Origin: an uncultured Oscillospiraceae bacterium | GTDB lineage: Bacteria > Bacillota > Clostridia > Oscillospirales > Oscillospiraceae | NCBI GenBank assembly: GCA_934621665.1 | Contig: CAKTUT010000003.1 | Location: 1-23,634, forward strand | DNA length: 23,634 bases | Direction of reading: 5' to 3' | In this document: piece after piece, positions 1-6,181 of the stretch | Layout of the letters: the number at the start of each line of letters is the position of its first letter | How positions within the stretch are numbered: position 1 is the stretch's first letter | Translations under genes and position numbers: made by a program | Notes under the pieces: model-generated | Database searches by the model: none | What the model was told of the DNA's origin: nothing | Seen by the model: the letters and a program-made list of their open reading frames with translations, nothing else

Positions 1-85
1 CACGCCGCCGGACAAAACGAATTGATACTTTATTCCGCCGTGCGCGGCGGAACTCTACGAGGTTTTTCGACAGGCTGCCTGTCAA
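1..85. other. Gene-free window edge with small hairpins
   Basis: I see no gene here. The stretch holds a GC-rich hairpin (34-53, arms TTCCGCCG/CGGCGGAA) followed by a T-run, and a tight inverted repeat (68-82, arms GACAGGC/GCCTGTC). The first hairpin could be the end of a transcript arriving from the left, but no gene is visible to assign it to. A loosely similar arrangement, a GC hairpin next to a T-rich GACAAGC segment, lies at the other window edge (23582-23630), so this may be a dispersed intergenic motif. Confidence 0.35.
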
Positions 86-129
86 CAGAAAAATTCGTTG
101 GAGCATTACCGCGCGGCAATGCTCCAACG
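86..129 (-). terminator. Terminator of the deacetylase-like gene
   Basis: A long stem (arms 96-112 and 113-129, beginning CGTTGGAGCATT / AATGCTCCAACG, with one internal mismatch) lies 12 bases past the stop codon at 141. Read on the minus strand it is followed by a T-run (AATTTTTC). It is a good intrinsic terminator for the minus-strand gene. Confidence 0.75.
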
Positions 130-140
130 GAAAGCCTTTC

Positions 141-1223
141 TTATTGCGCTGTTTCCGGCGCAGCGAGCTCTGCCAGCTGCGTGGTCTCACGCAGCAGCTG
201 CAAGCTGACGCCCGCCTGATTGAGCGACGTGATCGTGCGCACGGCGTCCTCGCCGCAGACAATCAGAACAGATGCCTCGGCGGCTTGCAGCTCGTCAACG
301 GTTGGACGCGTATCGGGAATGGTAAACACGCGATAGCCTGCAAGGTGCTCTGCCTGCTGCGTCGTGACAAGCGCCATCAGCGTTTTGCAGAACAGCACGT
401 CATACAGCGCATCGTTCGCAGCCTCCAGCGCTGCGGACACGTCGGCTGCATCCGGCGAAGCGGTAAGACCGATGCGGTGTCCGGCGGTATAGAGCTGCCG
501 CACAAGATCCGGATTCTGCCGGATTTCATCCGCTGTCAGGAAAAACGCGGCTCGCAGGCCGTTGCGCTCAAGGACTGTTGATGCGTCGGCCATGACGGAC
601 ACGTCGGTAATGGCCGGATAGACCGAAACGGGATCGTGCGTTACCTCCGGCTCGTCGGGCTCTGGATTGTCCGTTCCAGGCTGGGGATCGGTCGCATCGG
701 GCTGGTCATACTGGCTGACGCGGTAGGATATGAGCGTTTCGGCGCGGTCAAGGAACACATCGTCATCATAGACCTCGCTGCCGGTTTTAAAGCGCAGCAC
801 CGGGTAGCCGTCGGCGCTGGTCAAAAGCGAGTAGGAAAGGCCGAAATGCGCGGCGCTTGTGGCGAGCGGGATATACAAAAGGCCGTTGCGGTAGGTGGTG
901 AGTACGGTGCTGCTCTTGTCGTTTTCGTCGGTCAGCGTGTCGCTGTCCAGCTTGAAGATCAGGCGCTTTGTCCGCGTAAACAATACCAGCGTCTGCTCGG
1001 CGGCGTTATACGCCGGGACAACGCCGCCCGGCGCGGCGTCAAATACGGTATATGGCACATAAAGGCCGGTGGCGGCCTCGTGTGGCGGCGCAGTCAGCGT
1101 CAGGGGAATCGCATCGTCAACGGCAACAAAGAAAAACGTGGACGCGGCCGAAACCGGCACGCACAGCAAGCCAAGCAGCAGGCAAAGCGCCGTCAGAATA
1201 CAGAAAAACCGCCGTTTTTTCAT
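141..1223 (-). CDS. Secreted protein: stalk-like domain plus degenerate polysaccharide deacetylase (NodB-like) domain
   Basis: A 360-residue exported protein. Residues 1-26 are a classic signal peptide (MKKRR, hydrophobic core, cleavage near PVSA). Residues ~30-160 resemble the copper-amine-oxidase N-terminal/stalk fold common in Firmicute secreted proteins, with two YVP/YIPL-type strand motifs near 55 and 117. Residues ~170-198 are a D/P/E-rich linker. Residues ~200-350 align with the NodB deacetylase fold: RAAFFLTADEI (224-234) and GHRIGL (248-253) match the usual ATFFLTG and GHEIGNH regions. The catalytic motifs are lost, however: TFDD appears as MADA (211-214) and the HSxxH motif is absent, so it is probably not a deacetylase. 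The start at 1223 is chosen over an upstream in-frame ATG at 1448 because AAAGGAGG precedes it and the signal peptide begins there. It diverges from the deaminase gene. It may be a cell-wall binding or sensing protein. Confidence 0.85.
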   Translation of the reverse strand: MKKRRFFCILTALCLLLGLLCVPVSAASTFFFVAVDDAIPLTLTAPPHEAATGLYVPYTVFDAAPGGVVPAYNAAEQTLVLFTRTKRLIFKLDSDTLTDENDKSSTVLTTYRNGLLYIPLATSAAHFGLSYSLLTSADGYPVLRFKTGSEVYDDDVFLDRAETLISYRVSQYDQPDATDPQPGTDNPEPDEPEVTHDPVSVYPAITDVSVMADASTVLERNGLRAAFFLTADEIRQNPDLVRQLYTAGHRIGLTASPDAADVSAALEAANDALYDVLFCKTLMALVTTQQAEHLAGYRVFTIPDTRPTVDELQAAEASVLIVCGEDAVRTITSLNQAGVSLQLLRETTQLAELAAPETAQ

Positions 1224-1254
1224 GAAAAGCCGCCTCCTTTCAAAATGTGAAAAC

Positions 1255-1283
1255 AGTATACCACACAAATCACCCGCAGGCAA
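1255..1283 (-). promoter_or_regulatory. Promoter of the deacetylase-like gene
   Basis: On the minus strand there is TTGCCT (1283-1278), a 17-base spacer, and TATACT (1260-1255) preceded by TGG, forming an extended -10. This would give a short leader of about 25 bases before the ATG at 1223. It lies back to back with the deaminase promoter. Confidence 0.6.
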
Positions 1284-1294
1284 GGAAAAACCAG

Positions 1295-1324
1295 TTGCGC
1301 GCGCCGCGCGGCGTATGGTACAAT
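1295..1324 (+). promoter_or_regulatory. Promoter of the dCMP deaminase operon
   Basis: There is TTGCGC (1295-1300), an 18-base spacer, and TACAAT (1319-1324) preceded by TGG (extended -10). Transcription would start near 1331, about 27 bases before the GTG start codon. Confidence 0.6.
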
Positions 1325-1357
1325 GCAGAAAAAGCAGGGAAAACAGGAGGGTGCGCC

Positions 1358-1852
1358 GTGATACGGATTGAAAAGGAGAACTACTATCTGGATATTGCGC
1401 AGACGGTCTTGGAGCGTTCAACGTGCCTGCGCCGCTGCTATGGCGCAATCATCGTCCGCAACGATGAAATTGTCGCCACCGGCTATAACGGCGCGCCGCG
1501 CGGACGCAAAAACTGTTCTGACCTTGGCTGCTGCGTGCGCGAGCGGATGCAGGTGCCGCGCGGCGAGCGCTATGAGCTGTGCCGCAGCGTCCACGCCGAG
1601 GCAAACGCCATCATCTCCGCCGCGCGCAACGAGTGCATCGGCGGCACGATCTACCTTGTGGGCAAGGACGCGAAAAGCGGAGAAATTCTGGGCGACGCCA
1701 CGTCGTGCTCCATGTGCCGCAGAATGATCATCAACGCCGGTCTTGCGCGCGTCGTCATCCGTAATACGCCAACAGATTTTACCGTGGTAGATGTGAACGA
1801 CTGGATTGAAAATGACGATTCCGTACCGGAGGCGGCATTCGATCTGACCTGA
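1358..1852 (+). CDS. comEB: dCMP deaminase (ComEB-type)
   Basis: A 164-residue cytidine/deoxycytidylate deaminase-family enzyme that would convert dCMP to dUMP for thymidylate synthesis. The zinc site is visible: HAE at residues 79-81 (zinc His and catalytic Glu) and CSMC at 117-120 (zinc cysteines). The usual Pro before the first Cys of PCxxC is Ser here. The N-terminal region with STCLRR and VATGYNGAPRG is typical of dCMP deaminases, and the insert containing CSDLGCCVRE matches the extra zinc/allosteric region of this group. The start is GTG 1358 because AGGAGGG sits 6 bases upstream; the longer in-frame ATG at 1247 lies before the promoter. It is followed, 61 bases downstream, by a small membrane protein gene and then a terminator, suggesting a two-gene operon. 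Confidence 0.92.
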   Translation: MIRIEKENYYLDIAQTVLERSTCLRRCYGAIIVRNDEIVATGYNGAPRGRKNCSDLGCCVRERMQVPRGERYELCRSVHAEANAIISAARNECIGGTIYLVGKDAKSGEILGDATSCSMCRRMIINAGLARVVIRNTPTDFTVVDVNDWIENDDSVPEAAFDLT

Positions 1853-1913
1853 CGGCGAATAGCGCAGGGCAAAACCGGCAATACTTCCTATAAAAGCCAA
1901 AGGAGGAATTGCC

Positions 1914-2183
1914 ATGGTAAAGGGCGTAACCCGGCAGGTGGTTGTCGTGCGCTCACCCGACCCGGAGCTGTTTGAACAGGCCATTTTTATCGTGCGCGGC
2001 GACGGCGCGCACACCATTACCGAGGAAGAGGTGCTTCGGCAGGCAAAGCGGGCCGCCGGCGGGTACGTAACCAGCCGCGTCGGCGGTGCGCGCGCGTCCG
2101 GCCGCATATGGCCGCGGATCGCATTTGCGGCATTGGGCGCGGCGCTGACGGGACTGCTCTGGGCACTGACGGTGCTTCTATAG
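1914..2183 (+). CDS. Small membrane-anchored conserved hypothetical protein (89 aa)
   Basis: The function is not known. The N-terminal half is soluble and contains VVVVRSPDPELFEQAIFIV, which looks like a conserved core strand-helix motif. Residues ~64-89 carry a basic stretch followed by one hydrophobic span (IAFAALGAALTGLLWAL) that ends at the C-terminus, so it is probably a tail-anchored single-pass protein. A strong AGGAGG lies 7 bases before the ATG. It sits behind the dCMP deaminase gene and directly before a strong terminator, so both are probably co-transcribed. From memory, similar small proteins occur widely in Clostridia, but I cannot name a characterised member. Confidence 0.8.
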   Translation: MVKGVTRQVVVVRSPDPELFEQAIFIVRGDGAHTITEEEVLRQAKRAAGGYVTSRVGGARASGRIWPRIAFAALGAALTGLLWALTVLL

Positions 2184-2211
2184 TGCTGCCGCAGCAATAC
2201 ACAGAAATCAG

Positions 2212-2250
2212 AAACGGAAAATCGCCAAGCCAGGCGATTTTCCGTTTTTT
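2212..2250 (+). terminator. Intrinsic terminator after the dCMP deaminase operon
   Basis: A perfect 15-bp stem (2212-2226 with 2233-2247, starting AAACGGAAAATCGCC), a 6-base loop and a T-run (2245-2250). It lies 28 bases past the stop of the 89-aa gene and directly before the next promoter. Confidence 0.9.
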
Positions 2251-2251
2251 G

Positions 2252-2280
2252 TTGTCTCGCGGCGGCATCTATGCTATACT
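2252..2280 (+). promoter_or_regulatory. Promoter of the dusB-sigma-anti-sigma operon
   Basis: TTGTCT (2252-2257), a 17-base spacer, and TATACT (2275-2280) with TGC before it (extended -10). Transcription would begin near 2287, about 47 bases before the dusB start. It follows the upstream terminator with almost no gap. Confidence 0.7.
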
Positions 2281-2333
2281 AATTTTAATTTGCATGATTT
2301 GCGTCAGCACGCGCTGGCGCATTGGAGAAAAAC

Positions 2334-3299
2334 ATGAAACTGGGAAATCTTGAAATCAGCGGCCACACGGTACTTGCGCCCATGGCCGGCGTGACGGACT
2401 ATGCGTTCCGCACGGTATGCGCCGGGCTTGGCGCAGCGGTGACGGTGACGGAGATGGTCTCGTCGCGGGCGCTTGTGTATCACGACCGAAAAAGTCTGAG
2501 CCTGCTGCGCAAAACGCCCGTGGGCATATGCGGCGCGCAGATCTTTGGCAATGACCCGTCGGTCATGGCTGACGGTGCGGCGCTGGCTCTGGAGGCAAGC
2601 GGCGCGGACTTTATTGACATCAACATGGGCTGTCCAATGCCGAAAATCGTCAATAACGGCGACGGCTGCGCGCTGATGCGCAATGTGGAGCTGGCGGCAA
2701 AAATCGTAGAGGCGGTTGTGCATGCCGTGCCCGTGCCGGTGACGGTCAAAATGCGCCGCGGCTGGGACAAGGGAAGCGTTAACTGTGTGGAGCTTGCCTG
2801 CGCTGTGGAGGCAGCTGGCGCGTCGGCTGTGGCGGTGCATGGGCGGACAAAGACGATGCTCTATTCCGGCGTGGCCGACTGGGATTGCATCCGCGCGGTG
2901 CGCGAGTCCGTCACGATCCCGGTTGTGGCAAACGGCGATATTTTCGACGCCGAAGCAGCACTTCGCTGCCGTGCGCGCTCGGGTGCAGATCTCTATATGA
3001 TCGGGCGCAGCGCGTTTGGAAACCCCTGGGTGTTTTCACAGGTAGAGGCCGTGCTCTCGGGCAAAGAGCCGCCGGCGCTGCCGCCGCTTTGCGAGCGTGT
3101 TGATCTGGCGCTGCATCAGTTTCATCTGGCGCAGGAGGACAAGGGCGAGCACATCGCATGTCTTGAGGCGCGCAAGCACTTTGCATGGTATCTGCGCGGC
3201 GTGCCCTACAGCGGCTATTATAAGGAAAAAATTTCAGCCATCTCTGCGATGGATGACATTGATGCCATTGCAAATGGCATCAAACGCGATTTGAGGTGA
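2334..3299 (+). CDS. dusB: tRNA-dihydrouridine synthase (DusB-like)
   Basis: A 321-residue FMN-dependent enzyme that reduces uridine to dihydrouridine in tRNA D-loops. Family motifs appear in order: APMAGVTDYAFR (15-26), the active-site loop DINMGCPMPK with catalytic Cys100, VKMRRGW (138-144), VHGRTK (168-173, FMN phosphate/tRNA side), NGDIF (200-204), MIGRSAFGNPW (222-232) and a C-terminal helical RNA-binding part with RKHFAWYLRG. The length is normal for the family. The ATG at 2334 is preferred to an in-frame TTG at 2322 because GGAG lies 6 bases before it. It is first in an operon: the next gene begins 4 bases after its stop, with GAGGTGAT inside the dusB 3' end acting as that gene's ribosome site. 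Confidence 0.94.
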   Translation: MKLGNLEISGHTVLAPMAGVTDYAFRTVCAGLGAAVTVTEMVSSRALVYHDRKSLSLLRKTPVGICGAQIFGNDPSVMADGAALALEASGADFIDINMGCPMPKIVNNGDGCALMRNVELAAKIVEAVVHAVPVPVTVKMRRGWDKGSVNCVELACAVEAAGASAVAVHGRTKTMLYSGVADWDCIRAVRESVTIPVVANGDIFDAEAALRCRARSGADLYMIGRSAFGNPWVFSQVEAVLSGKEPPALPPLCERVDLALHQFHLAQEDKGEHIACLEARKHFAWYLRGVPYSGYYKEKISAISAMDDIDAIANGIKRDLR

Positions 3300-3303
3300 T
3301 CGT

Positions 3304-3912
3304 ATGCGGGAGGAAGAACTTGTCCGCCGCGCTGCGTCTGGCGACGGCGACGCATTTGAGCAGCTGCTTCTGGCGCACCAGAAACAGGTGTATAATCTCT
3401 GTCTGCGCATCTGCTGCAACGAGACCGACGCGCTGGATCTGTCGCAGGAGGCGTTTATCCGCGCATGGCGCGGTCTGAGTCAGTATCAGTTTGATGCGGC
3501 GTTTTCCACGTGGCTCTACCGTCTGACGCGCAACGTCTGCATTGACTTTCTGCGCAGCAAAAACCGCCGCAAAACCGTCCCGCTTGTCTTTTCTGACGAG
3601 GATGGCGAGACGGAAGCGCCGCTTCCCGACAGCGCCCCCGGCCCGGAGGAGCTGGCAATTGACGCCGAGCGCCGCCGTGCGCTTACCGCCGCCATGGAAC
3701 AGCTTTCGCCCGAGCACCGCGAAATTCTGACGCTGCGCGTGATAAACGGTCTTGCCTATGAGCGCATTGCCGAGATTCTTTCCGTCCGGACAGGCACGGT
3801 AAAGTCGCGGCTGGCGCGGGCACGGCTGGCTTTAAAAAATATTTTAAAAAATGGGAACCAAATGGATTTATTTACGTCAGAAGAAAGTGTGGAGGAGGTG
3901 TCGCTGCCATGA
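3304..3912 (+). CDS. ECF-type RNA polymerase sigma factor (SigW/RpoE-like)
   Basis: A 202-residue group 4 sigma factor. Region 2 spans about residues 18-85 (YNLCLRICCN, ALDLSQEAFIRAWRGL, FSTWLYRLTRN) and contacts core polymerase and the -10 element. An acidic linker (~95-120) follows. Region 4 spans ~125-178 (LSPEHREILTLRVINGL, YERIAEIL, GTVKSRLARAR) and holds the -35 reading helix-turn-helix. The stop codon overlaps the start of the anti-sigma gene (ATGA at 3909-3912), so the two are translationally coupled in the usual sigma/anti-sigma pair. The regulon cannot be told from the window. I did not recognise an autoregulatory ECF promoter upstream; the visible promoter at 2252 is of the housekeeping type. 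Confidence 0.95.
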   Translation: MREEELVRRAASGDGDAFEQLLLAHQKQVYNLCLRICCNETDALDLSQEAFIRAWRGLSQYQFDAAFSTWLYRLTRNVCIDFLRSKNRRKTVPLVFSDEDGETEAPLPDSAPGPEELAIDAERRRALTAAMEQLSPEHREILTLRVINGLAYERIAEILSVRTGTVKSRLARARLALKNILKNGNQMDLFTSEESVEEVSLP

Positions 3913-4589
3913 ACTGTGAACAGGCGCTGGAGGCAATCAGCGCAAAACTTGACGGGGAGCTGGACGAGGCGGGCGTGCGGGAACTGGACGCGCACCTGGC
4001 CGGATGTCCCGAATGCCGCCGCATTTTTGAAGAACTCAAATCCATTGATGATTCCATGCAGGACTTGTCCGACAATGTGCCGGAGGAGCTGCGCACGCAT
4101 GTGATGGCGCAGGTAGAAAAAGAGCCGCGTAGCGGAAAAAGGCAGCCAAAATGGCTTGCGGGCGCGCTTGCCGCCGCTGCGGTGGCCGCACTGATTCTGC
4201 TCAGCGCGCTTGGCGTGTTGGAAGCGCCGGGCTTTGGCCGCGGGACGCGCAGCAGCGCGTCGTTTCACTCGGCCGTGAGCGTGGAAAGCCGCGTACAGGG
4301 CTTTGGCTCGGGCGAGGCGTCGCTGCCGGAAGAATATGCCGGTCTTGCCGACCGATACGGCGCGCAGGTGCTGGCCATCTGGTCGCCGCAGGAAAGCTTT
4401 CCCGAGCTTGACGGTGCAGCGGCAGAGCCGCTCGGTGCGGGAACGCTGTATACGGTTGCGCCCGAAGTGCTTTCGCAGATGATGCAAACCTATGCAAAGA
4501 GCACGTCAGTGGAGATGCAGCTGTATTTTCCGTCGGGTGAGGCGTCACAGACGACTGCGTACGTGCTTCTGATTCCGGCAAAATTTTAA
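3909..4589 (+). CDS. Zinc-containing anti-sigma factor, membrane-anchored
   Basis: A 226-residue partner of the preceding sigma factor. The N-terminal cytoplasmic ZAS-type domain has C3 and the HLAGCPEC motif (H29, C33, C36), which binds zinc and holds the sigma factor. One transmembrane span lies at about 82-104 (WLAGALAAAAVAALILLSAL). The extracytoplasmic part (~105-226) resembles no domain I recognise and may sense an envelope signal or be cleaved by a site-1 protease. It overlaps the sigma gene by 4 bases and is the last gene before a terminator. No dedicated protease gene is nearby. Confidence 0.9.
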   Translation: MNCEQALEAISAKLDGELDEAGVRELDAHLAGCPECRRIFEELKSIDDSMQDLSDNVPEELRTHVMAQVEKEPRSGKRQPKWLAGALAAAAVAALILLSALGVLEAPGFGRGTRSSASFHSAVSVESRVQGFGSGEASLPEEYAGLADRYGAQVLAIWSPQESFPELDGAAAEPLGAGTLYTVAPEVLSQMMQTYAKSTSVEMQLYFPSGEASQTTAYVLLIPAKF

Positions 4590-4622
4590 AGCAATGCCGC
4601 AGGCTTTCGCTGCACGCATGAT

Positions 4623-4675
4623 AAAAGCTCTTTCCCGGCTGCGCCGCGCAGCGCAATTGTGGGAAAGGGCTTTTT
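4623..4675 (+). terminator. Intrinsic terminator after the sigma/anti-sigma operon
   Basis: A 14-bp stem with one G-T pair (arms AAAAGCTCTTTCCC at 4623-4636 and GGGAAAGGGCTTTT at 4661-4674), a long loop that could pair further (GCTGCGCCGCGCAGC), and a T-run. It starts 33 bases after the anti-sigma stop codon. Confidence 0.85.
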
Positions 4676-4715
4676 CCATATTTACAGGCCAAAATATGAA
4701 CTTTTTGCGTACCAG

Positions 4716-4744
4716 TTGACAGACGGCACGTTTTATGAAAAAAT
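4716..4744 (+). promoter_or_regulatory. Probable promoter of the CFI-box gene
   Basis: A perfect TTGACA (4716-4721), a 17-base spacer, and AAAAAT (4739-4744), a 4/6 match to the -10 consensus. It lies between the upstream terminator and the ATG at 4778. The -10 is weak, so the call is tentative. Confidence 0.45.
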
Positions 4745-4777
4745 AGATATTGAGATTATAGAAAAGCGGGTGTCTGC

Positions 4778-5737
4778 ATGAGTGAAAAAGCATTCCGAAC
4801 CGGTAAATGTCCCAAATGCATGGAGGAGCTGACCGTCCCCGAGGATTTGGCGTCATTTTCCTGTATGTACTGCGGCGCGCGCCTGTCGCAGGACGATCTG
4901 ATTACGCCCGAGATGGAACAGGCCGCACAGGCGATTACACCGGATGAGGCGGAGGCTGCTTTCTGTGATGCAGCGGCGCAGCTGGCCGGCTGTGTCAGCG
5001 GCTATCCGGGCTATAACCGAAAAATTACACGCGACGAATTTGTACCTGCGTTTGAAATTTATGAAGCCGGCTGCGCGCCGGTATTCCGCGCGCTTGACCG
5101 CGCCATCAGCAGTCAGAGCGCGTGCCGCGAGGAGCTGCTTGCGCGCGCAGCAAAGAAAATGCTGGACGATCTGGAGCGCGGCTGGAAAGCGGATAAGCGC
5201 TGGAAGTCGAAGCAGGGTCAGACGGCTATGCTGGAGGATGACAAGATTATCATCGCCATTTTTACCGTCCCCATGGTGCGGCGCATGGCACTTCCCAGCA
5301 GCGAGGACTTCTGCAAGGTGCTGCAAAGCGAATGGGTTGCGCGCTATCCGAAGTCGCCGTTCTATCTTGGCGACTATGACTCAATTGCGGGTGGTTTCCG
5401 CAAAAAATTCCTTGGTCTGTGCTTTATCACAACCGCCGTGTGCGAGGCCGAAGGGCTGCCCGACGACTGTGCGCAGCTGACGGCGTTCCGCGCGTTCCGC
5501 GACGGATATCTGCGCGCGTGTCCCGACGGCGCAGCGCTGATTGACGAGTATTATAACATTGCGCCGGGCATCGTCTCATGCATCAATGTGTGTGAAAACC
5601 GCGCGGAGAAATACGCCGAGATCCGCAAAACGTATCTGGATGCGTGCTATGATGACATTCTTGCCGGACGCAACGAGAGCTGCAAGCAGCGCTACACCGA
5701 GATGGTGCGCGCGCTGGAAAAGCAGTATCTTTCATAG
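4778..5737 (+). CDS. Zinc-ribbon protein with CFI-box C-terminal domain, function unknown
   Basis: A 319-residue soluble protein. The N-terminus has a four-cysteine zinc ribbon: CPKC (11-14) and CMYC (29-32). The middle (~50-205) is helical with no recognised domain. The C-terminal part begins with CFITTAVC (215-222) followed by PDDCAQLTAFRAFRDGYL and further conserved Cys residues (268, 272, 290). This is the so-called CFI-box C-terminal domain found at the ends of varied bacterial proteins; its role is not established to my knowledge. The cysteines may bind metal. There is no signal peptide and no strong Shine-Dalgarno, only GCGGG. It is alone between a terminator and a hairpin repeat, so it is likely a single-gene transcript. 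Confidence 0.8.
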   Translation: MSEKAFRTGKCPKCMEELTVPEDLASFSCMYCGARLSQDDLITPEMEQAAQAITPDEAEAAFCDAAAQLAGCVSGYPGYNRKITRDEFVPAFEIYEAGCAPVFRALDRAISSQSACREELLARAAKKMLDDLERGWKADKRWKSKQGQTAMLEDDKIIIAIFTVPMVRRMALPSSEDFCKVLQSEWVARYPKSPFYLGDYDSIAGGFRKKFLGLCFITTAVCEAEGLPDDCAQLTAFRAFRDGYLRACPDGAALIDEYYNIAPGIVSCINVCENRAEKYAEIRKTYLDACYDDILAGRNESCKQRYTEMVRALEKQYLS

Positions 5738-5753
5738 TTATTTGCTTCCGGCG

Positions 5754-5786
5754 GCCTACTTTTTCTGTTGCGCCAGAAAAAGTAGA
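5754..5786. repeat. Dispersed hairpin repeat, copy 1
   Basis: A perfect 12-bp inverted repeat (CTACTTTTTCTG at 5756-5767, CAGAAAAAGTAG at 5774-5785, loop TTGCGC). It starts 17 bases after the CFI-box stop codon and may serve as that gene's terminator, although the T-run lies within the stem rather than after it. A related copy occurs at 23049-23081 with the same GGCCTAC...CTGTTG layout. Confidence 0.7.
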
Positions 5787-6116
5787 CAAAAAGAAGCGCA
5801 GGAAGCGTCAATCAGCGCGCTTGCGCGCGGACTTTTTGATACGCCCTATTCGGGCGCAGATTTGCCAGTATTCCGATGGCTTTTTGTACTGATGAATGTA
5901 CTACACGCAATAGTCGATAGCCAGAAGCAGATTTTATTTCTGCTCTGTAGTCGAAATACTGTATACATCACCGGTCGTGCGCTTGTAGGGGCGGATGGCG
6001 AGCGCAGCCGTCAGCGACTTAAGGAGCGCTACGGATGCTACCCACCCCTATGGGTACGGTGATAATTGTGAACACGGGCGGACAGAGTCATCCACCCCTA
6101 CGAAATATTTGAAAAT
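5787..6116. other. Gene-free intergenic stretch
   Basis: About 330 bases with no credible gene. It holds a small GC hairpin (5815-5828, arms GCGCGC), an AT-rich middle (5880-5970) in which I see no coding pattern, and the MITE-like element listed separately. The few open frames here are short, lack ribosome sites and have no recognisable protein pattern. Confidence 0.5.
5984..6103. repeat. MITE-like element with inverted ends
   Basis: The ends TGTAGGGGCGGAT (5984-5996) and ATCCACCCCTACG (6090-6102) are inverted copies with a few mismatches, enclosing ~95 bases. The interior also contains CACCCCTATGGG, a related internal motif. It encodes nothing visible. From general knowledge, short elements with GTAGGGGCGG ends are frequent between genes of Oscillospiraceae-type genomes, but I cannot check copy number here. 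I see no clear target-site duplication. Confidence 0.5.
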
Positions 6117-6173
6117 TGAAACGCACCTGCGTTTTTACCGGAAATTTCCCGGCGAATACGCAGGTGCGTTTCA
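6117..6173 (-). terminator. Terminator at the end of the sugar operon
   Basis: A perfect 16-bp inverted repeat (TGAAACGCACCTGCGT at 6117-6132, its complement at 6158-6173) with a 25-base loop, 8 bases after the stop of the MFS gene. On the minus strand the tail is CAATTTTCAAATATTT, T-rich but interrupted. It is the likely end of the 12-gene minus-strand operon. Confidence 0.7.
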
Positions 6174-6181
6174 TTTCACTT

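Noticed and set aside
1418..2197. Minus-strand open frame (259 codons) opposite the dCMP deaminase
   Set aside because: It overlaps two well-supported plus-strand genes and has no recognisable pattern.
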